This document shows, one piece after another, positions 1 to 8,366 of a stretch of DNA of 64,000 bases. The notes beneath the pieces are model-generated. The model made no database searches. It had not been told where the DNA came from and saw only the letters and a list, made by a program, of their open reading frames with translations. Position numbers and translations under genes: made by a program. This DNA is from DSSB01 sp046346845. GTDB taxonomy: Bacteria; UBA10199; DSSB01. The first letter of the stretch is position 1; the number at the start of each line of letters is the position of its first letter. The stretch lies in the NCBI GenBank assembly GCA_046346845.1, contig JAXMHH010000003.1:186001-250000 (forward strand), read 5' to 3'.

Positions 1-172
1 GTAGATCTTCCCGATGAAGGCGAGGAAATCCATGGAATCGATGTCCACTTGGTCGCGCAGCGGCCGGTCTACGGCGACCTGCGCGGGGTCTAGCTCGGGC
101 GCGATCTCCTGCAAGAGGCGAAACAGCTCCGCCCGCAGGGCCTCGCGATTTTGCAATGGGGTTCCAGCCATC
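1..172 (-). CDS. Acyl carrier protein (C-terminus cut by window edge)
   Basis: A 57-residue N-terminal fragment begins at an ATG read on the minus strand and runs off the left edge. It shows the phosphopantetheine attachment motif Asp-Ser-Met (Ser46 within DIDSMDF) followed by the helix II pattern FLAFIGKI, which is typical of carrier proteins. A carrier protein holds acyl groups as thioesters on a 4'-phosphopantetheine arm. The start lies 15 bp after the stop of the E2 acyltransferase gene, so it is probably the last or next gene of that operon. An Sfp-type transferase at 11.7-12.4 kb could load it, but this is inference. Whether it serves fatty-acid, lipid or polyketide chemistry cannot be seen from this fragment. 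Confidence 0.8.
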
Positions 173-187
173 CCTGCCTCCTCGAGT

Positions 188-1324
188 CTATAGTTTCTCG
201 GGCTCCTGCAGCTGCCGGCCGATGGCCCGCAAAAACAGCGCGCCGCGATGGCCGTCGTTGGCGCGGTGATCCGCCGACAGCACTGCCGTGACCACCCGTT
301 GGGCCTCGACCCGCCCCGCGGCGACGACGGGAGCGGCATAGACATTCCCAAAGCCGACGATGGCCACCTGTGGAGGATAGATCAACCCAAAGACCTTCTC
401 CACCCCCTCCTCGCCCAGGCTGGTCACCGTGATGGTGGGATCGGTGAGCTCGGATCCCTTGAGCCCGCCGCTGCGCACCCGCTTCACCAAGTCCTGGACC
501 TCCTGCATGATCTGCCGGAGGTCCTTTTGATCCGCGTCGTGGATGGCCGGCGCCATCAAGCCCCCCTCGCGCAGGGAGACCGCCACGCCCAAGTGGATGC
601 CGGCCCCGGGCTGGAAGGCGCCGCGGAGATAATGGCCGTTGAACTCCGGGAGCTCGCGCAGCGCGCGCGCCACCGCCTTGAGCAGGAGGGCGATATAAAG
701 CAGGCGCTCGGGCGGCGGGCGGCGGCTGTTCTCGGCCTCCATCCAGGCCAGGGCCCGCTCCATCGGGATCTGGGTCTCCAGGTAAAACAGGGGGATCTCC
801 CGGTGGGACTTCTCCATGGCCGCGGCGATGGCCTGGCGCATGGCGCTCGACTTATCCGGAGAGGCCGGCGGCGCGGCCCCCGCCGAAGGGGTCTGGCCGG
901 CGAGCAGCCTTTCGACGTCCTCCAAGACTACCGCGCCCTCCGGACCGCTGCCCTGCACCCGGTTGAGATCCAAATGGAATTCCTCGGCCCGCCGCCGCGC
1001 GGCGGGCGTAACCTTGGCGGGTCTCGGGGTCGACGGCGCGGCAGGCGGAGGCGTCGTGGCGGCCTCCGGGGGCGGCGCAGCCTCGCCCTCCGTGCGGAGC
1101 AGGGCCAGGGTGGTCCCCACGGGGATGCTCGCCTCGCCAGGCTCGACAAGCAATCGTTCCACGATCCCCTCGTGCCAGACCTCCACGTCCACCGCCGATT
1201 TTTGCGTCTCGACCACGGCGATGATCTGGCCCTTCTTCACCGCGTCGCCCGCCTTCACCTTCCACTCCACGAGCTTGCCCGTATCCATGTCGGCCCCTAG
1301 CGAGGGCATCTTGAACTCATACAT
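188..1324 (-). CDS. pdhC: Dihydrolipoamide acyltransferase, E2 of a 2-oxoacid dehydrogenase complex
   Basis: 378 residues. E2 moves the acyl group from E1 via a swinging lipoyl arm to CoA. Residues 1-77 form one lipoyl domain with Lys42 in ETQKSAVDV. A Pro/Ala-rich linker follows, then a peripheral-subunit-binding domain near 103-140 (PAARRRAEEF). The rest is the catalytic chloramphenicol-acetyltransferase-type domain, ending with DHRANDG, which matches the DHRxxxDG active-site motif. The open frame extends upstream, but the start MYEFKMPSLG at 1324 fits the family and overlaps the E1 beta stop by 8 bp, showing translational coupling. No E3 (lipoamide dehydrogenase) gene is seen here. The acyl substrate (pyruvate, acetoin or branched-chain) cannot be fixed from sequence alone. 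Confidence 0.92.
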   Translation of the reverse strand: MYEFKMPSLGADMDTGKLVEWKVKAGDAVKKGQIIAVVETQKSAVDVEVWHEGIVERLLVEPGEASIPVGTTLALLRTEGEAAPPPEAATTPPPAAPSTPRPAKVTPAARRRAEEFHLDLNRVQGSGPEGAVVLEDVERLLAGQTPSAGAAPPASPDKSSAMRQAIAAAMEKSHREIPLFYLETQIPMERALAWMEAENSRRPPPERLLYIALLLKAVARALRELPEFNGHYLRGAFQPGAGIHLGVAVSLREGGLMAPAIHDADQKDLRQIMQEVQDLVKRVRSGGLKGSELTDPTITVTSLGEEGVEKVFGLIYPPQVAIVGFGNVYAAPVVAAGRVEAQRVVTAVLSADHRANDGHRGALFLRAIGRQLQEPEKL

Positions 1325-2321
1325 CTTTCGCGAGGACCTTTCCGGCGGCCGCCACGATTCCGTCCACCTGGGGCAGGGCCGCCTCTTCCAGGTGACGGGC
1401 ATAGGGGATGGGAACTTCCTGGCTGCAGACCCGAGCCACGGGGGCATCCAAGGAAAAAAACGCACCCTCCATGATGCGCGCGCTGATCTCCGCGGAGATG
1501 CTTCCGCTGCGCCAGCCCTCGTCGACGATCACCGCCCGATGGGTCTTGCCCACGGTGTTCAGGATCGCCTCGGTGTCCAGGGGGCGCAGCGAGCGCAGGT
1601 CCAGGACCTCGGCCTCGATCCCTCGCGCCGCGAGGGCCTCGGCGGCCTGCAGGGTCTTGGGGAGGGTGCCCCCGTAGGTAATGAGACTGACATCTTTTCC
1701 CAGGCGACGCAGGGCGGCGCCCTCGATGGGCACCCGTCCGGCGTCCGGAGCGAGCTCGCCCTCGAGGTTGTAAAGGACCGCATGCTCGAAGAGGATGACG
1801 GGGTCCGGCTCCTGCAGGGCCGCCGCCAGCATCCCGCGGGCGTCTTCCAAGGTGGCAGGGGCGAGGATGCGGATCCCGGGGATGTGGGCATACCAGCCTT
1901 CCAGGCTGTGGGAATGCTGGGCCGCCAGTTGCCGACCCGCGCCGGTGGCCATGCGGATCACCAAGGGCACGTTGAATTGGCCGCCCGACATATGCCGCAG
2001 GGTGGCCGCGCTGTTCATGATTTGGTCCAGGGCGAGGAGGCTGAAATTGACCGTCATCACCTCGACGATGGGGCGCATCCCGCCCAAGGCGGCCCCGATC
2101 CCGGCGCCCACGAAGGCGGATTCGGAGAGCGGCGCGTCGCGGATCCGCTCGGGGCCGAACTCCTCCAAAAAGCCGCGGGTCACGGCATAGGTGCCGCCGT
2201 ATTTGCCAACGTCCTCTCCCATCAGGAAGACGCGGGGGTCGGCGAGCAGGGCCTCGCGCAGGGCGGCGCGCACCGCCTCGCGATAGGTGGTGCGCGTTTT
2301 ATGTTCCGGGGGGGTGGGCAT
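1317..2321 (-). CDS. pdhB: 2-oxoacid dehydrogenase E1 component, beta subunit
   Basis: About 334 residues, the usual size for the separate E1 beta chain of alpha2beta2 dehydrogenases (pyruvate, acetoin or branched-chain type). Recognisable blocks are FLMGEDVGKYGGTY near the N-terminus, RIRDAPLSESAFVGAGIGAA, the His-containing AAQHSHSLEGWYAHIPGI and the C-terminal transketolase domain ending in LPQVDGIVAAAGKVL. With the alpha subunit it binds thiamine diphosphate and decarboxylates the oxoacid. Two ATGs are possible (2327 and 2321). The second is preferred because GAAGGA then sits at normal spacing. The 5' end overlaps the alpha-subunit gene and the 3' end overlaps E2, so the three are translationally coupled. 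Confidence 0.92.
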   Translation of the reverse strand: MPTPPEHKTRTTYREAVRAALREALLADPRVFLMGEDVGKYGGTYAVTRGFLEEFGPERIRDAPLSESAFVGAGIGAALGGMRPIVEVMTVNFSLLALDQIMNSAATLRHMSGGQFNVPLVIRMATGAGRQLAAQHSHSLEGWYAHIPGIRILAPATLEDARGMLAAALQEPDPVILFEHAVLYNLEGELAPDAGRVPIEGAALRRLGKDVSLITYGGTLPKTLQAAEALAARGIEAEVLDLRSLRPLDTEAILNTVGKTHRAVIVDEGWRSGSISAEISARIMEGAFFSLDAPVARVCSQEVPIPYARHLEEAALPQVDGIVAAAGKVLAKDV

Positions 2322-3270
2322 AGACATCCTTCAACAAATCCTCCACGGGCTCCCAATGGCCGGCCTCGGCGAAGGCCACGGCCTCGGCGATCTCCGCCGC
2401 GATTTCCTGTTCCCAGGCCGCCAACTCCTGGTCTTGCAAGGCGCCCTCCGCCCGCATCTTGTGGATCAGGCCGGGAATGGGATCGCGTTGCCGCCAACGC
2501 TCGACCTCGGCCTTGTCCCGGTACAGCTCGGGATCGAACATGGAATGCGGCCGGAACCGGTAGGTGCGGAATTCGACGAAGCGGGGCCGTCCCTCCTCGC
2601 GCACCGCCCCGATCAGGCGCTCCGCGGCGGCGGCCACGGCGAGGGCGTCCATGCCGTCGACCCATTCGGCCTCCATGCCATAGCTGCGGGCCTTGACGCA
2701 GAGCTCGGTCTGGGCCTCGGAGCGGAGGATGTGGGTGCCCATCGCATAGAGGTTGTTCTCGCAGCAAAACAGGACGGGGACCTGCCAGAGGGCGGCCAAG
2801 TTCATCGACTCGTGGAATTCCCCCTCGGCGACCGCCCCCTCCCCGAAGAAGCAGGCGGTGACGTTTTTCCGGGATTGCATCTTGTCGGCCAGGGCCAGGC
2901 CGACCGCGAGCGGCAGGCCGCCCGCCACGATGGCGTTTCCGCCGTAGAAGCGGCGCGCGGCGTCGTAGAGGTGCATGGATCCGCCATGGCCCTTGCTGCA
3001 ACCCTCCGCCTTCCCGAACATCTCCGCCATGATGGCCTTGGCGGGGACGCCGCGCAGCAAGGCGTGACCGTGCTCCCGGTAGGTCGCGACGATGGCGTCC
3101 TCGGGGCGCAGGCGGGGGATCAAGCCGGCGGCCACCGCCTCCTCTCCGATGTAGAGGTGCAGGAAGCCGCGGATCTTCGTCTCGCTGTAGAGCTCGGCGC
3201 AGCGTTCCTCCAGGCGGCGGATCCGCAACATGTCGCGCAGCAGTTTGCGTTCTAAGTCGGATGAACTCAA
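2299..3270 (-). CDS. pdhA: 2-oxoacid dehydrogenase E1 component, alpha subunit
   Basis: 323 residues, the standard length for the E1 alpha chain. The thiamine-diphosphate/Mg motif is visible as GEGAVAEGEFHESMN ... FCCENN (the family pattern is GDG-x(20-27)-NN, here with GEG in place of GDG). EHGHALLRG and KGHGGSMHLYD are the conserved substrate and phosphorylation-loop blocks. The start is a TTG at 3270 behind AGGAGGG, and the TTGA overlap with the upstream ligase stop supports it. It forms the heterotetrameric decarboxylase with the beta subunit encoded immediately downstream. The MHLYD and RFRPHS blocks resemble PdhA/AcoA, so a pyruvate or acetoin dehydrogenase is most likely. Confidence 0.92.
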   Translation of the reverse strand: MSSSDLERKLLRDMLRIRRLEERCAELYSETKIRGFLHLYIGEEAVAAGLIPRLRPEDAIVATYREHGHALLRGVPAKAIMAEMFGKAEGCSKGHGGSMHLYDAARRFYGGNAIVAGGLPLAVGLALADKMQSRKNVTACFFGEGAVAEGEFHESMNLAALWQVPVLFCCENNLYAMGTHILRSEAQTELCVKARSYGMEAEWVDGMDALAVAAAAERLIGAVREEGRPRFVEFRTYRFRPHSMFDPELYRDKAEVERWRQRDPIPGLIHKMRAEGALQDQELAAWEQEIAAEIAEAVAFAEAGHWEPVEDLLKDVYAHPPGT

Positions 3271-5018
3271 GAGCCCTCCTCCAAGGTGGAGGTGTCGCCT
3301 TCCGGCAGCCCCAACTCCCGCGCCTTCAGCAGGCGCCGCATGATCTTCCCGCTCCGGGTGCGCGGCAGGGATTTGAGAAAATCGATCTCCTTGGGCGCCA
3401 CCGCCGCCCCCAGCCGCGTCCGCGCGAAGCCCAGGAGCTCCTTGCGCAGCGTCTCACTGGGCTCGAATCCCCGCTTGAGGCTGACAAAGGCCTTCACCAC
3501 CTCCCGCACCACCGGGTCGGGCTTGCCGATCACGCCAGCCTCGGCCACGGCGGGGTGCTCCATCAGGGCGCTCTCCACCTCAAAGGGGCCGATCAAGTGG
3601 CCGGCCGACTTGATCATGTCGTCGGCCCGACCCAAGAACCAATAATACCCCTCCGCGTCGCGCTTCGCGAGATCTCCGGTGATGTACCAATCGCCCGCGA
3701 AGCATTTGCGATAACGCTCCTCCTCGTGGAGGTAGCCGCGGAACATCGAGGGCCAGCCCTTGCGCAAGGCCAAGTCCCCCTCCTCGCCGTCGGGCAGGAA
3801 CTTCAACTCGCCCTCCTCCGTGCGCCGCACGATGGCGGCCTCGATCCCGGGCAGGGGTCTGCCCATCGAGCCCGGCTTGATGTCCATCGCGGAAAAATTG
3901 GCGATCATGATCCCGCCCGTCTCGGTCTGCCACCAATTGTCGTGGATCGGCAGGCCGAAGGCCTCCTGTCCCCAAAATACCGCCTCGGGATTCAGCGGCT
4001 CCCCGACGCTGGCAATGAAGCGCAAGCGGCTCAGATCCCGGCCCCGCAGCGGTTCCTTTCCGCCCTTCATCATCATGCGCACCGCGGTGGGCGCGGTGTA
4101 CCAGACCGACACTTTTTGTTCCTCGAGGGTGCGGTACCAGCGCTCCGCGTCGAATTCCTCCTCGTCCACCACCAGGGTCACGCCGTTGCTCAGCGGGGAG
4201 AGGATCCCGTAGGAGGTGCCCGTCACCCAACCGGGATCGGCGGTGCACCAAAAGACGTCGCCCTCGTGGAAATCCAGGGCCAAGCGCCCCGTCACGTGGT
4301 GGGCGAGGATGGCCTGGTGGACATGGATCGCGCCCTTGGGCCGGCCGGTGGTGCCGCTGGTAAAGTGCAGCAGGGCGATGTCTTCGGGAGCCGTGGACGG
4401 GATGGTGAATTCCGCGCTGGACCGGGCCAAGGCCTCCTTCCAGGAAATCGTGTCCGGGATGCCCTCTTCGTCATCGACCAGAATGACGAATTCCAAGCCG
4501 GGGAGATTTTTTCGGATCGCGGCGACCTTCCGCCGGTAGAGGGCGACGCTAGTGACCAGCACCCTGCCTGCTCCCAGGCTGAGCCGGGTCTGGATGGGCT
4601 CGGGGCCGAAGGCGGAAAAGAGCGGGCAAAACACGCAGGCGTTCTTCAAGGCGCCCAAGGCGGTGAGATAGAGCTCTGGCACCCGGCCGAGGAGGGCGAA
4701 GACCTTTTCTCCCTTCCTCAAGCCCAAGTCGCGCAGCAGGTTGGCGAAGCGGTTGCTCCCCTCGAACAAGTCTTGATAACTCCGCACGTCGACGGAACCG
4801 TCCTTGCGCAAAAACCGGATCGCCTCGCGGGCACCCTTGCCGGCCCCGACGTGCCGGTCGACCGCCTCATGGGCGATGTTGAGACCGCCGCCCGGCAAGC
4901 CCTCCAGCGCCTCGGCGGCCCGTTCCCAGGAAAAGGCCGAGGCCTCGCCGGCATAATCCCGGAGATTGGGCGGGACCTTGAGCTTCGCGGAATCTTTGGG
5001 AATGCGTGGCAGGCTCAC
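3267..5018 (-). CDS. Acetyl-CoA synthetase-like AMP-forming acyl-CoA ligase
   Basis: 583 residues of the ANL superfamily, which activates a carboxylic acid as acyl-adenylate and then forms the CoA thioester. The P-loop motif TSGTTGRPKGAIHVH, the WWQTETGG block typical of acetyl/propionyl-CoA synthetases, GDWYITGDLA, GRADDMIKSAGHLIGP and the C-terminal catalytic and acetylation-site lysine in RTRSGKIMRR are all present. It is shorter than classical Acs (about 650), resembling the AcsA-type short ligases. The start is GTG at 5018 with GAGGTG at good spacing. The stop overlaps the E1 alpha start. Coupling to an oxoacid dehydrogenase and a carrier protein suggests a shared acyl-CoA pool, but the natural acid is not determined. 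Confidence 0.9.
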   Translation of the reverse strand: MSLPRIPKDSAKLKVPPNLRDYAGEASAFSWERAAEALEGLPGGGLNIAHEAVDRHVGAGKGAREAIRFLRKDGSVDVRSYQDLFEGSNRFANLLRDLGLRKGEKVFALLGRVPELYLTALGALKNACVFCPLFSAFGPEPIQTRLSLGAGRVLVTSVALYRRKVAAIRKNLPGLEFVILVDDEEGIPDTISWKEALARSSAEFTIPSTAPEDIALLHFTSGTTGRPKGAIHVHQAILAHHVTGRLALDFHEGDVFWCTADPGWVTGTSYGILSPLSNGVTLVVDEEEFDAERWYRTLEEQKVSVWYTAPTAVRMMMKGGKEPLRGRDLSRLRFIASVGEPLNPEAVFWGQEAFGLPIHDNWWQTETGGIMIANFSAMDIKPGSMGRPLPGIEAAIVRRTEEGELKFLPDGEEGDLALRKGWPSMFRGYLHEEERYRKCFAGDWYITGDLAKRDAEGYYWFLGRADDMIKSAGHLIGPFEVESALMEHPAVAEAGVIGKPDPVVREVVKAFVSLKRGFEPSETLRKELLGFARTRLGAAVAPKEIDFLKSLPRTRSGKIMRRLLKARELGLPEGDTSTLEEGS

Positions 5019-5027
5019 GGTTGCACC

Positions 5028-5456
5028 TCAAGGCCACAGGGCGCGCAGGTCTCGCGGCAGCAGGTTGACGATGTCGGAGATTTCACCCGGGGCGATATGC
5101 CGCGACAGGACCCGAAATACGGCGATGACCATGTCTTCCAGATCCTCTACCGTCTCCAATTCGGAGTCCCTGTCGAAATACTGCGCGACCCGAAGCAAGA
5201 GCTGTTCTTCATGGCGCTCCTTGGCCAGGCGGTCGGCGGGTCTCCAGCCCTCGTAGTAGAGCCCTCGCAGCAACATGGGCAACTGGGTCCCCAACTGGAC
5301 GGTCTCTTCCAGAGTCAAATGGTCCCGCAAGGCATGCAAGACCACCCGCAGGGCGCGGTAGGCGCGCTGCGGATCGTCCCAACCCAGCTCCTCTTGCAAG
5401 TCCCGTATCCAATGGTTGGATTTTTCAAGGGTTTTGTTGAATACGCCCAATGCCAT
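5028..5456 (-). CDS. DUF2267 domain protein
   Basis: 142 residues, all-helical. It carries the pattern of the DUF2267 family: an N-terminal AYRALRVVLHALRDHLTLEETVQLG block, then LPMLLRGLYYEGWRP, and a second half ending HIAPGEISDIVNLLPRDLRALW. The family is often described as prokaryotic proteins of unknown role. The ATG at 5456 is preferred over an in-frame TTG at 5465 because AAGGAGGG (complement of 5466-5473) is nine bases from the ATG and touches the TTG. It is the first gene of the ligase/dehydrogenase operon, with 9 bp to the ligase. No catalytic motif is evident. Confidence 0.75.
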   Translation of the reverse strand: MALGVFNKTLEKSNHWIRDLQEELGWDDPQRAYRALRVVLHALRDHLTLEETVQLGTQLPMLLRGLYYEGWRPADRLAKERHEEQLLLRVAQYFDRDSELETVEDLEDMVIAVFRVLSRHIAPGEISDIVNLLPRDLRALWP

Positions 5457-5544
5457 ACGCCGCAACCCTCCTTCGTTATTTTTGCCACGATTCGGGCGGC
5501 AAGCGGATGAGTCCGGTCAGGGAAAAGGCTGATCTTTGTCAGTT

Positions 5545-6501
5545 TTAGGGGCCAGCGGGGGGTGTGGCGGCGCCGGGCATCGCCGCCAGGGCCTTTTCTT
5601 GGATCTGCCGAAACTGCTTCGAGACGCCGGCGATCTTGTCCTCCCAACTGCGGTCCGGCACCAGGTCTTTGGTGGCGTCGAGGTAGGTCAAGATCATCGA
5701 GGTCAGGGCCCAGGGGTCAAACAAGGCCAATTTGGTGACCGCCGCGAAGACGAAGGCGAAGGCAATGAACAGGAGCTTCAGCTTGGGATAGAGGCCCGCC
5801 AGGCCGAGGAAGGGGACAAGATAGAGGATGAGCAAGACGCCGTAGCTCAGGATGGCTGCCACCCCCAGGAAAAACGCCGTTTTCAAGACCTGCTTCCAGC
5901 TCTGGGCGTAGAGCACGAGGCCGGTCTTGGCCGATTGCCACACCGTCTCCTCCTCCTTCATGAAATTTCGGGCCATCACCGCCTCGTCGAGATAGGTCAG
6001 GCTGAAGCGCAGCACGATCTTGGCCAAACTCACCAGGCTTTGCAGGCCCGGGACCCCCTGGAACAGGTTGGCCATGCCCTGCATCATCCCGTTGATCCCC
6101 GCGATCACCCCGTTGATCAGGCGGTCGACTAGGAAGAGGACGCTCGTCTCCTGGAAGCGGGCCATCACCTTTTCCTTGCCCCACTCGACCTGACCCTTGC
6201 CCTCCGGCAGCGAGCCGTAGAGCGCCAGCCGGACGATGACGGCCACGTGCGCGGTCTTCAAGACGTAGAGGAAGTACTCGCGAAATAGTTTCACGAAGGG
6301 AAAGGGCAGGATCAGGGCGATGATCCACACCGCCACCCGGGCGTAGTCATGGATGGCAGCGGCGCCCTGCCCGATGAAATAGACAAGGGTCCAGTAGAGG
6401 CAGAACAGGAAACCAAAGGCGAGATACAGCCCCATCCGCAGCAGGACGAAAGGGAGGGTTTTGAGCGTGATCTTGGCCGCTTGGCCCAGGCTTGCCGCCA
6501 T
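5545..6501 (-). CDS. Multi-pass inner-membrane protein of unknown function
   Basis: 318 residues with about five or six hydrophobic stretches (near residues 15-45, 55-75, 85-95, 215-240 and 245-265) separated by an amphipathic region (VMARFQETSVLFLVD; LINGVIAGINGMMQG). The C-terminus is a cytoplasmic-looking helical tail ending in a Pro/Ala-rich segment. The start is secure: AGAAGGAG precedes the ATG at normal spacing. I do not recognise a family with certainty. The overall pattern resembles uncharacterised membrane proteins in deltaproteobacterial genomes. It lies 31 bp downstream of a small zinc-ribbon gene in the same direction. Confidence 0.6.
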   Translation of the reverse strand: MAASLGQAAKITLKTLPFVLLRMGLYLAFGFLFCLYWTLVYFIGQGAAAIHDYARVAVWIIALILPFPFVKLFREYFLYVLKTAHVAVIVRLALYGSLPEGKGQVEWGKEKVMARFQETSVLFLVDRLINGVIAGINGMMQGMANLFQGVPGLQSLVSLAKIVLRFSLTYLDEAVMARNFMKEEETVWQSAKTGLVLYAQSWKQVLKTAFFLGVAAILSYGVLLILYLVPFLGLAGLYPKLKLLFIAFAFVFAAVTKLALFDPWALTSMILTYLDATKDLVPDRSWEDKIAGVSKQFRQIQEKALAAMPGAATPPAGP

Positions 6502-6532
6502 AAGCTTGCTCCTTCTCTAAGCTTGAGGCCCC

Positions 6533-6739
6533 TCAAAACAAGGAAAGCTGCCGTTTCTTGGTCGGCTTGCCCAAGGTCTTCCCGGAGAGGATCTTGGAGG
6601 GCTTCCGCTTGTCGTGGGAGGCCAACACTTTTTTGCCGATCCATTTTTGGCCGCAGCGCCGGCAGACCTTGGAGCCGTCGAGCCGCGCATCCACCCGCGA
6701 GCTGGCGCAGCGGGGGCATGCCGTCTTTTTGCCAGGCAT
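6533..6739 (-). CDS. Small zinc-ribbon protein
   Basis: 68 residues, start MPGKKTACPRC. Two CxxC knuckles (Cys8/Cys11 and Cys26/Cys29) are spaced as in a rubredoxin-like or zinc-ribbon fold, and the rest is very basic (KRKPSKILSGKTLGKPTKKR). This suggests nucleic-acid or ribosome contact, but no specific function can be assigned. The open frame continues upstream, but the ATG at 6739 follows GAGGA at five bases and sits 11 bp after the stop of the upstream membrane-protein gene. The two probably form an operon. Confidence 0.6.
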   Translation of the reverse strand: MPGKKTACPRCASSRVDARLDGSKVCRRCGQKWIGKKVLASHDKRKPSKILSGKTLGKPTKKRQLSLF

Positions 6740-6750
6740 AAAATCCTCGT

Positions 6751-6984
6751 TCACTCTTCCGCCTGCGGCCCCTGCACCCAGCGGCGGAACTTTCTCAGCG
6801 GGCCCCTGACCTTGGGAAACCGGCCTTCGATCCAGGCAATCAGGCGCCGAAAGACGGGGACCTCCGGCGCCAGCAGGATTGCGCCCAAACCGATCAAAAG
6901 CCAACCCTGGAGGATGGGCAGGAAGAGCCCGATCACGCCAACGATGAGGACACCCGAGCCCACCAAGAGTCGAACCCAGCGCAT
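6751..6984 (-). CDS. PGPGW-type small membrane protein
   Basis: 77 residues with one long hydrophobic hairpin (VGSGVLIVGVIGLFLPIL ... GWLLIGLGAILLAPEVP) followed by a basic tail with two RR pairs. The layout matches the putative transmembrane family named for the PGPGW motif. Here the loop reads LPILQGW, so the Pro-Gly-Pro-Gly core is degenerate. The function of the family is unknown. The ATG at 6984 gives MRWVRLLVG; an in-frame TTG nine bases upstream is possible. No strong ribosome-binding site is visible. Confidence 0.55.
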   Translation of the reverse strand: MRWVRLLVGSGVLIVGVIGLFLPILQGWLLIGLGAILLAPEVPVFRRLIAWIEGRFPKVRGPLRKFRRWVQGPQAEE

Positions 6985-7032
6985 GCCCTGCAATAAAGCA
7001 CCAGTCCCAAGGAAAATTCTAGGAGATCTTTG

Positions 7033-7065
7033 AAAAAAAGGCCGGCCCCGGAACAGGGGCCGGCC
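7033..7065 (-). terminator. Rho-independent terminator
   Basis: A perfect 10-bp stem (7040-7049 with 7056-7065, GC-rich GGCCGGCCCC) with a six-base loop. On the minus strand it is followed by seven T (complement of 7033-7039). It lies just past the stop of the DUF11 surface-protein gene ending at 7082. Confidence 0.9.
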
Positions 7066-7081
7066 CCGGGAAAAGAACTCC

Positions 7082-8296
7082 TTACTTCCTAAGGCGACGA
7101 AGGGCCAATGGGAACAGGAGGGTTAGCCAAGCCCAAGCGGTCATTCCCGACCCCCCAAGCCAGGGAGCCAAAGCACAGCCCCCGCCACGGAGGTCCACCC
7201 GGGGAGGCGGCACCAGGGTGCTCACTCGGACGGTGACACTGGAGGCATTGTCGTCGGGATTGCTTTCCTCCTCACTCGCGCTCACCGTGGCTTGATTGGT
7301 GATGCTGCCATCCGGCTGGGGCAAGACCCGAACCTTCAAGGAGATATTGGCGGAAGCACCGACGCCTAAATCGCCCAAATCGCAGGTAACCGTCGACCCG
7401 GCGGACGAACACGCGGCGGCGGGCTCAGCCGACACCAACTCGACACCCGCAGGCAGCTCATCGACCACGCTGACCTCGGTCGCGGCATTGTCACCGGAAT
7501 TGCTGATAGCCAAGGTATATACCAGGGAATCACCGACGCGGACTGTGTTCACACTCGCCGTCTTGACGATCTTCAAATCCACTTCCAATTGGCAGGTCCA
7601 GAGCAAGGCGTTGGCCATGATCCGGGCGCCATCCGTGGTGGCCACCCAGAAATCGTCGCGAGAGTCGGTGGAGGGAGGATAAAAACCCAGGTCCGCGCGC
7701 CGCGTTCCGTTGATGAGACGGGTCGCGATCAAGGGGATGTCGTCTCCGCCCGTCCAATTGGCGATACGCGTCGCTTCGGGATGCAGACTGTTGTCGGAGG
7801 GGCGGTAGCTGCTCGTGCCCCCGTCGAAGCTCATCACGCCGTTCAGGATGGGATGCTCTGGAACGAAGACCTGCCCCAAGGTCTCTTGACTGTCTTGTTG
7901 TTGACCTGTCGGTTGGATCGCCCAATAATTCTCGGTATCAAACCGCCCTGCCCAAGGGGCGGACGCAGTTGCAAAAACCGCGGCAACCACCCCACCTCCG
8001 CCATCGACATAATCGGCGAGGTTGTCGCCCAAGAGGTCGTTATCAAGGGAATCATCGTCGGTATAGGCCAGGACGGCGCAATAATTTTGCAGTTCGGCCA
8101 AGGATGGAATCGTCGAGTTGAGATCTACGGCGTCCACGGCCTCGAACAGGCCGGTGGCCGCGATCTTATCGCGAACTTCTTGGTTCCAAGCTTGGTCGTT
8201 GGCCCCCATCACCGCGACCCGCTGGGCCCAGGTGGTGGCGGGAAGCACACAGCAGGCCATCAGTGCCGCCGCGCGCAGATATTTCGAAAGATTCAT
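7082..8296 (-). CDS. Secreted DUF11 surface protein with GGC-type C-terminal anchor
   Basis: 404 residues. An N-terminal signal peptide ends near ATTWAQ. Residues 26-235 resemble a glutamine-amidotransferase-like or ThuA-type beta/alpha domain (YCAVLAYTDDDSLDNDLL, DYVDGGGGVVAAVFA, EHPILNGV). One DUF11 beta-sandwich repeat follows (VDLKIVKTASVNTVRVGDSL to NPDDNASS). The tail reads GGGCAL, about 20 hydrophobic residues, then RRLRK, a tripartite sorting-type signal shared with three other proteins in this window. A strong terminator follows the gene. The role is unknown; display on the cell surface is inferred from the tail and signal peptide. Unlike the other three, no GTTTTC-N4-GAAAAC palindrome lies upstream. 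Confidence 0.75.
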   Translation of the reverse strand: MNLSKYLRAAALMACCVLPATTWAQRVAVMGANDQAWNQEVRDKIAATGLFEAVDAVDLNSTIPSLAELQNYCAVLAYTDDDSLDNDLLGDNLADYVDGGGGVVAAVFATASAPWAGRFDTENYWAIQPTGQQQDSQETLGQVFVPEHPILNGVMSFDGGTSSYRPSDNSLHPEATRIANWTGGDDIPLIATRLINGTRRADLGFYPPSTDSRDDFWVATTDGARIMANALLWTCQLEVDLKIVKTASVNTVRVGDSLVYTLAISNSGDNAATEVSVVDELPAGVELVSAEPAAACSSAGSTVTCDLGDLGVGASANISLKVRVLPQPDGSITNQATVSASEEESNPDDNASSVTVRVSTLVPPPRVDLRGGGCALAPWLGGSGMTAWAWLTLLFPLALRRLRK

Positions 8297-8366
8297 GAAT
8301 TTCTCCCGGATGCAGGTGGAACTTCCACATAAACTCCGGGCGCTGGAATTTCAATGATAATCAATA

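Noticed and set aside
816..2696. Long plus-strand open frame of 626 codons opposite the E1/E2 genes
   Set aside because: It is an antisense shadow of GC-rich coding sequence: low-complexity Gly/Arg/Pro composition, no recognisable domain, and the minus strand carries clear enzyme motifs.
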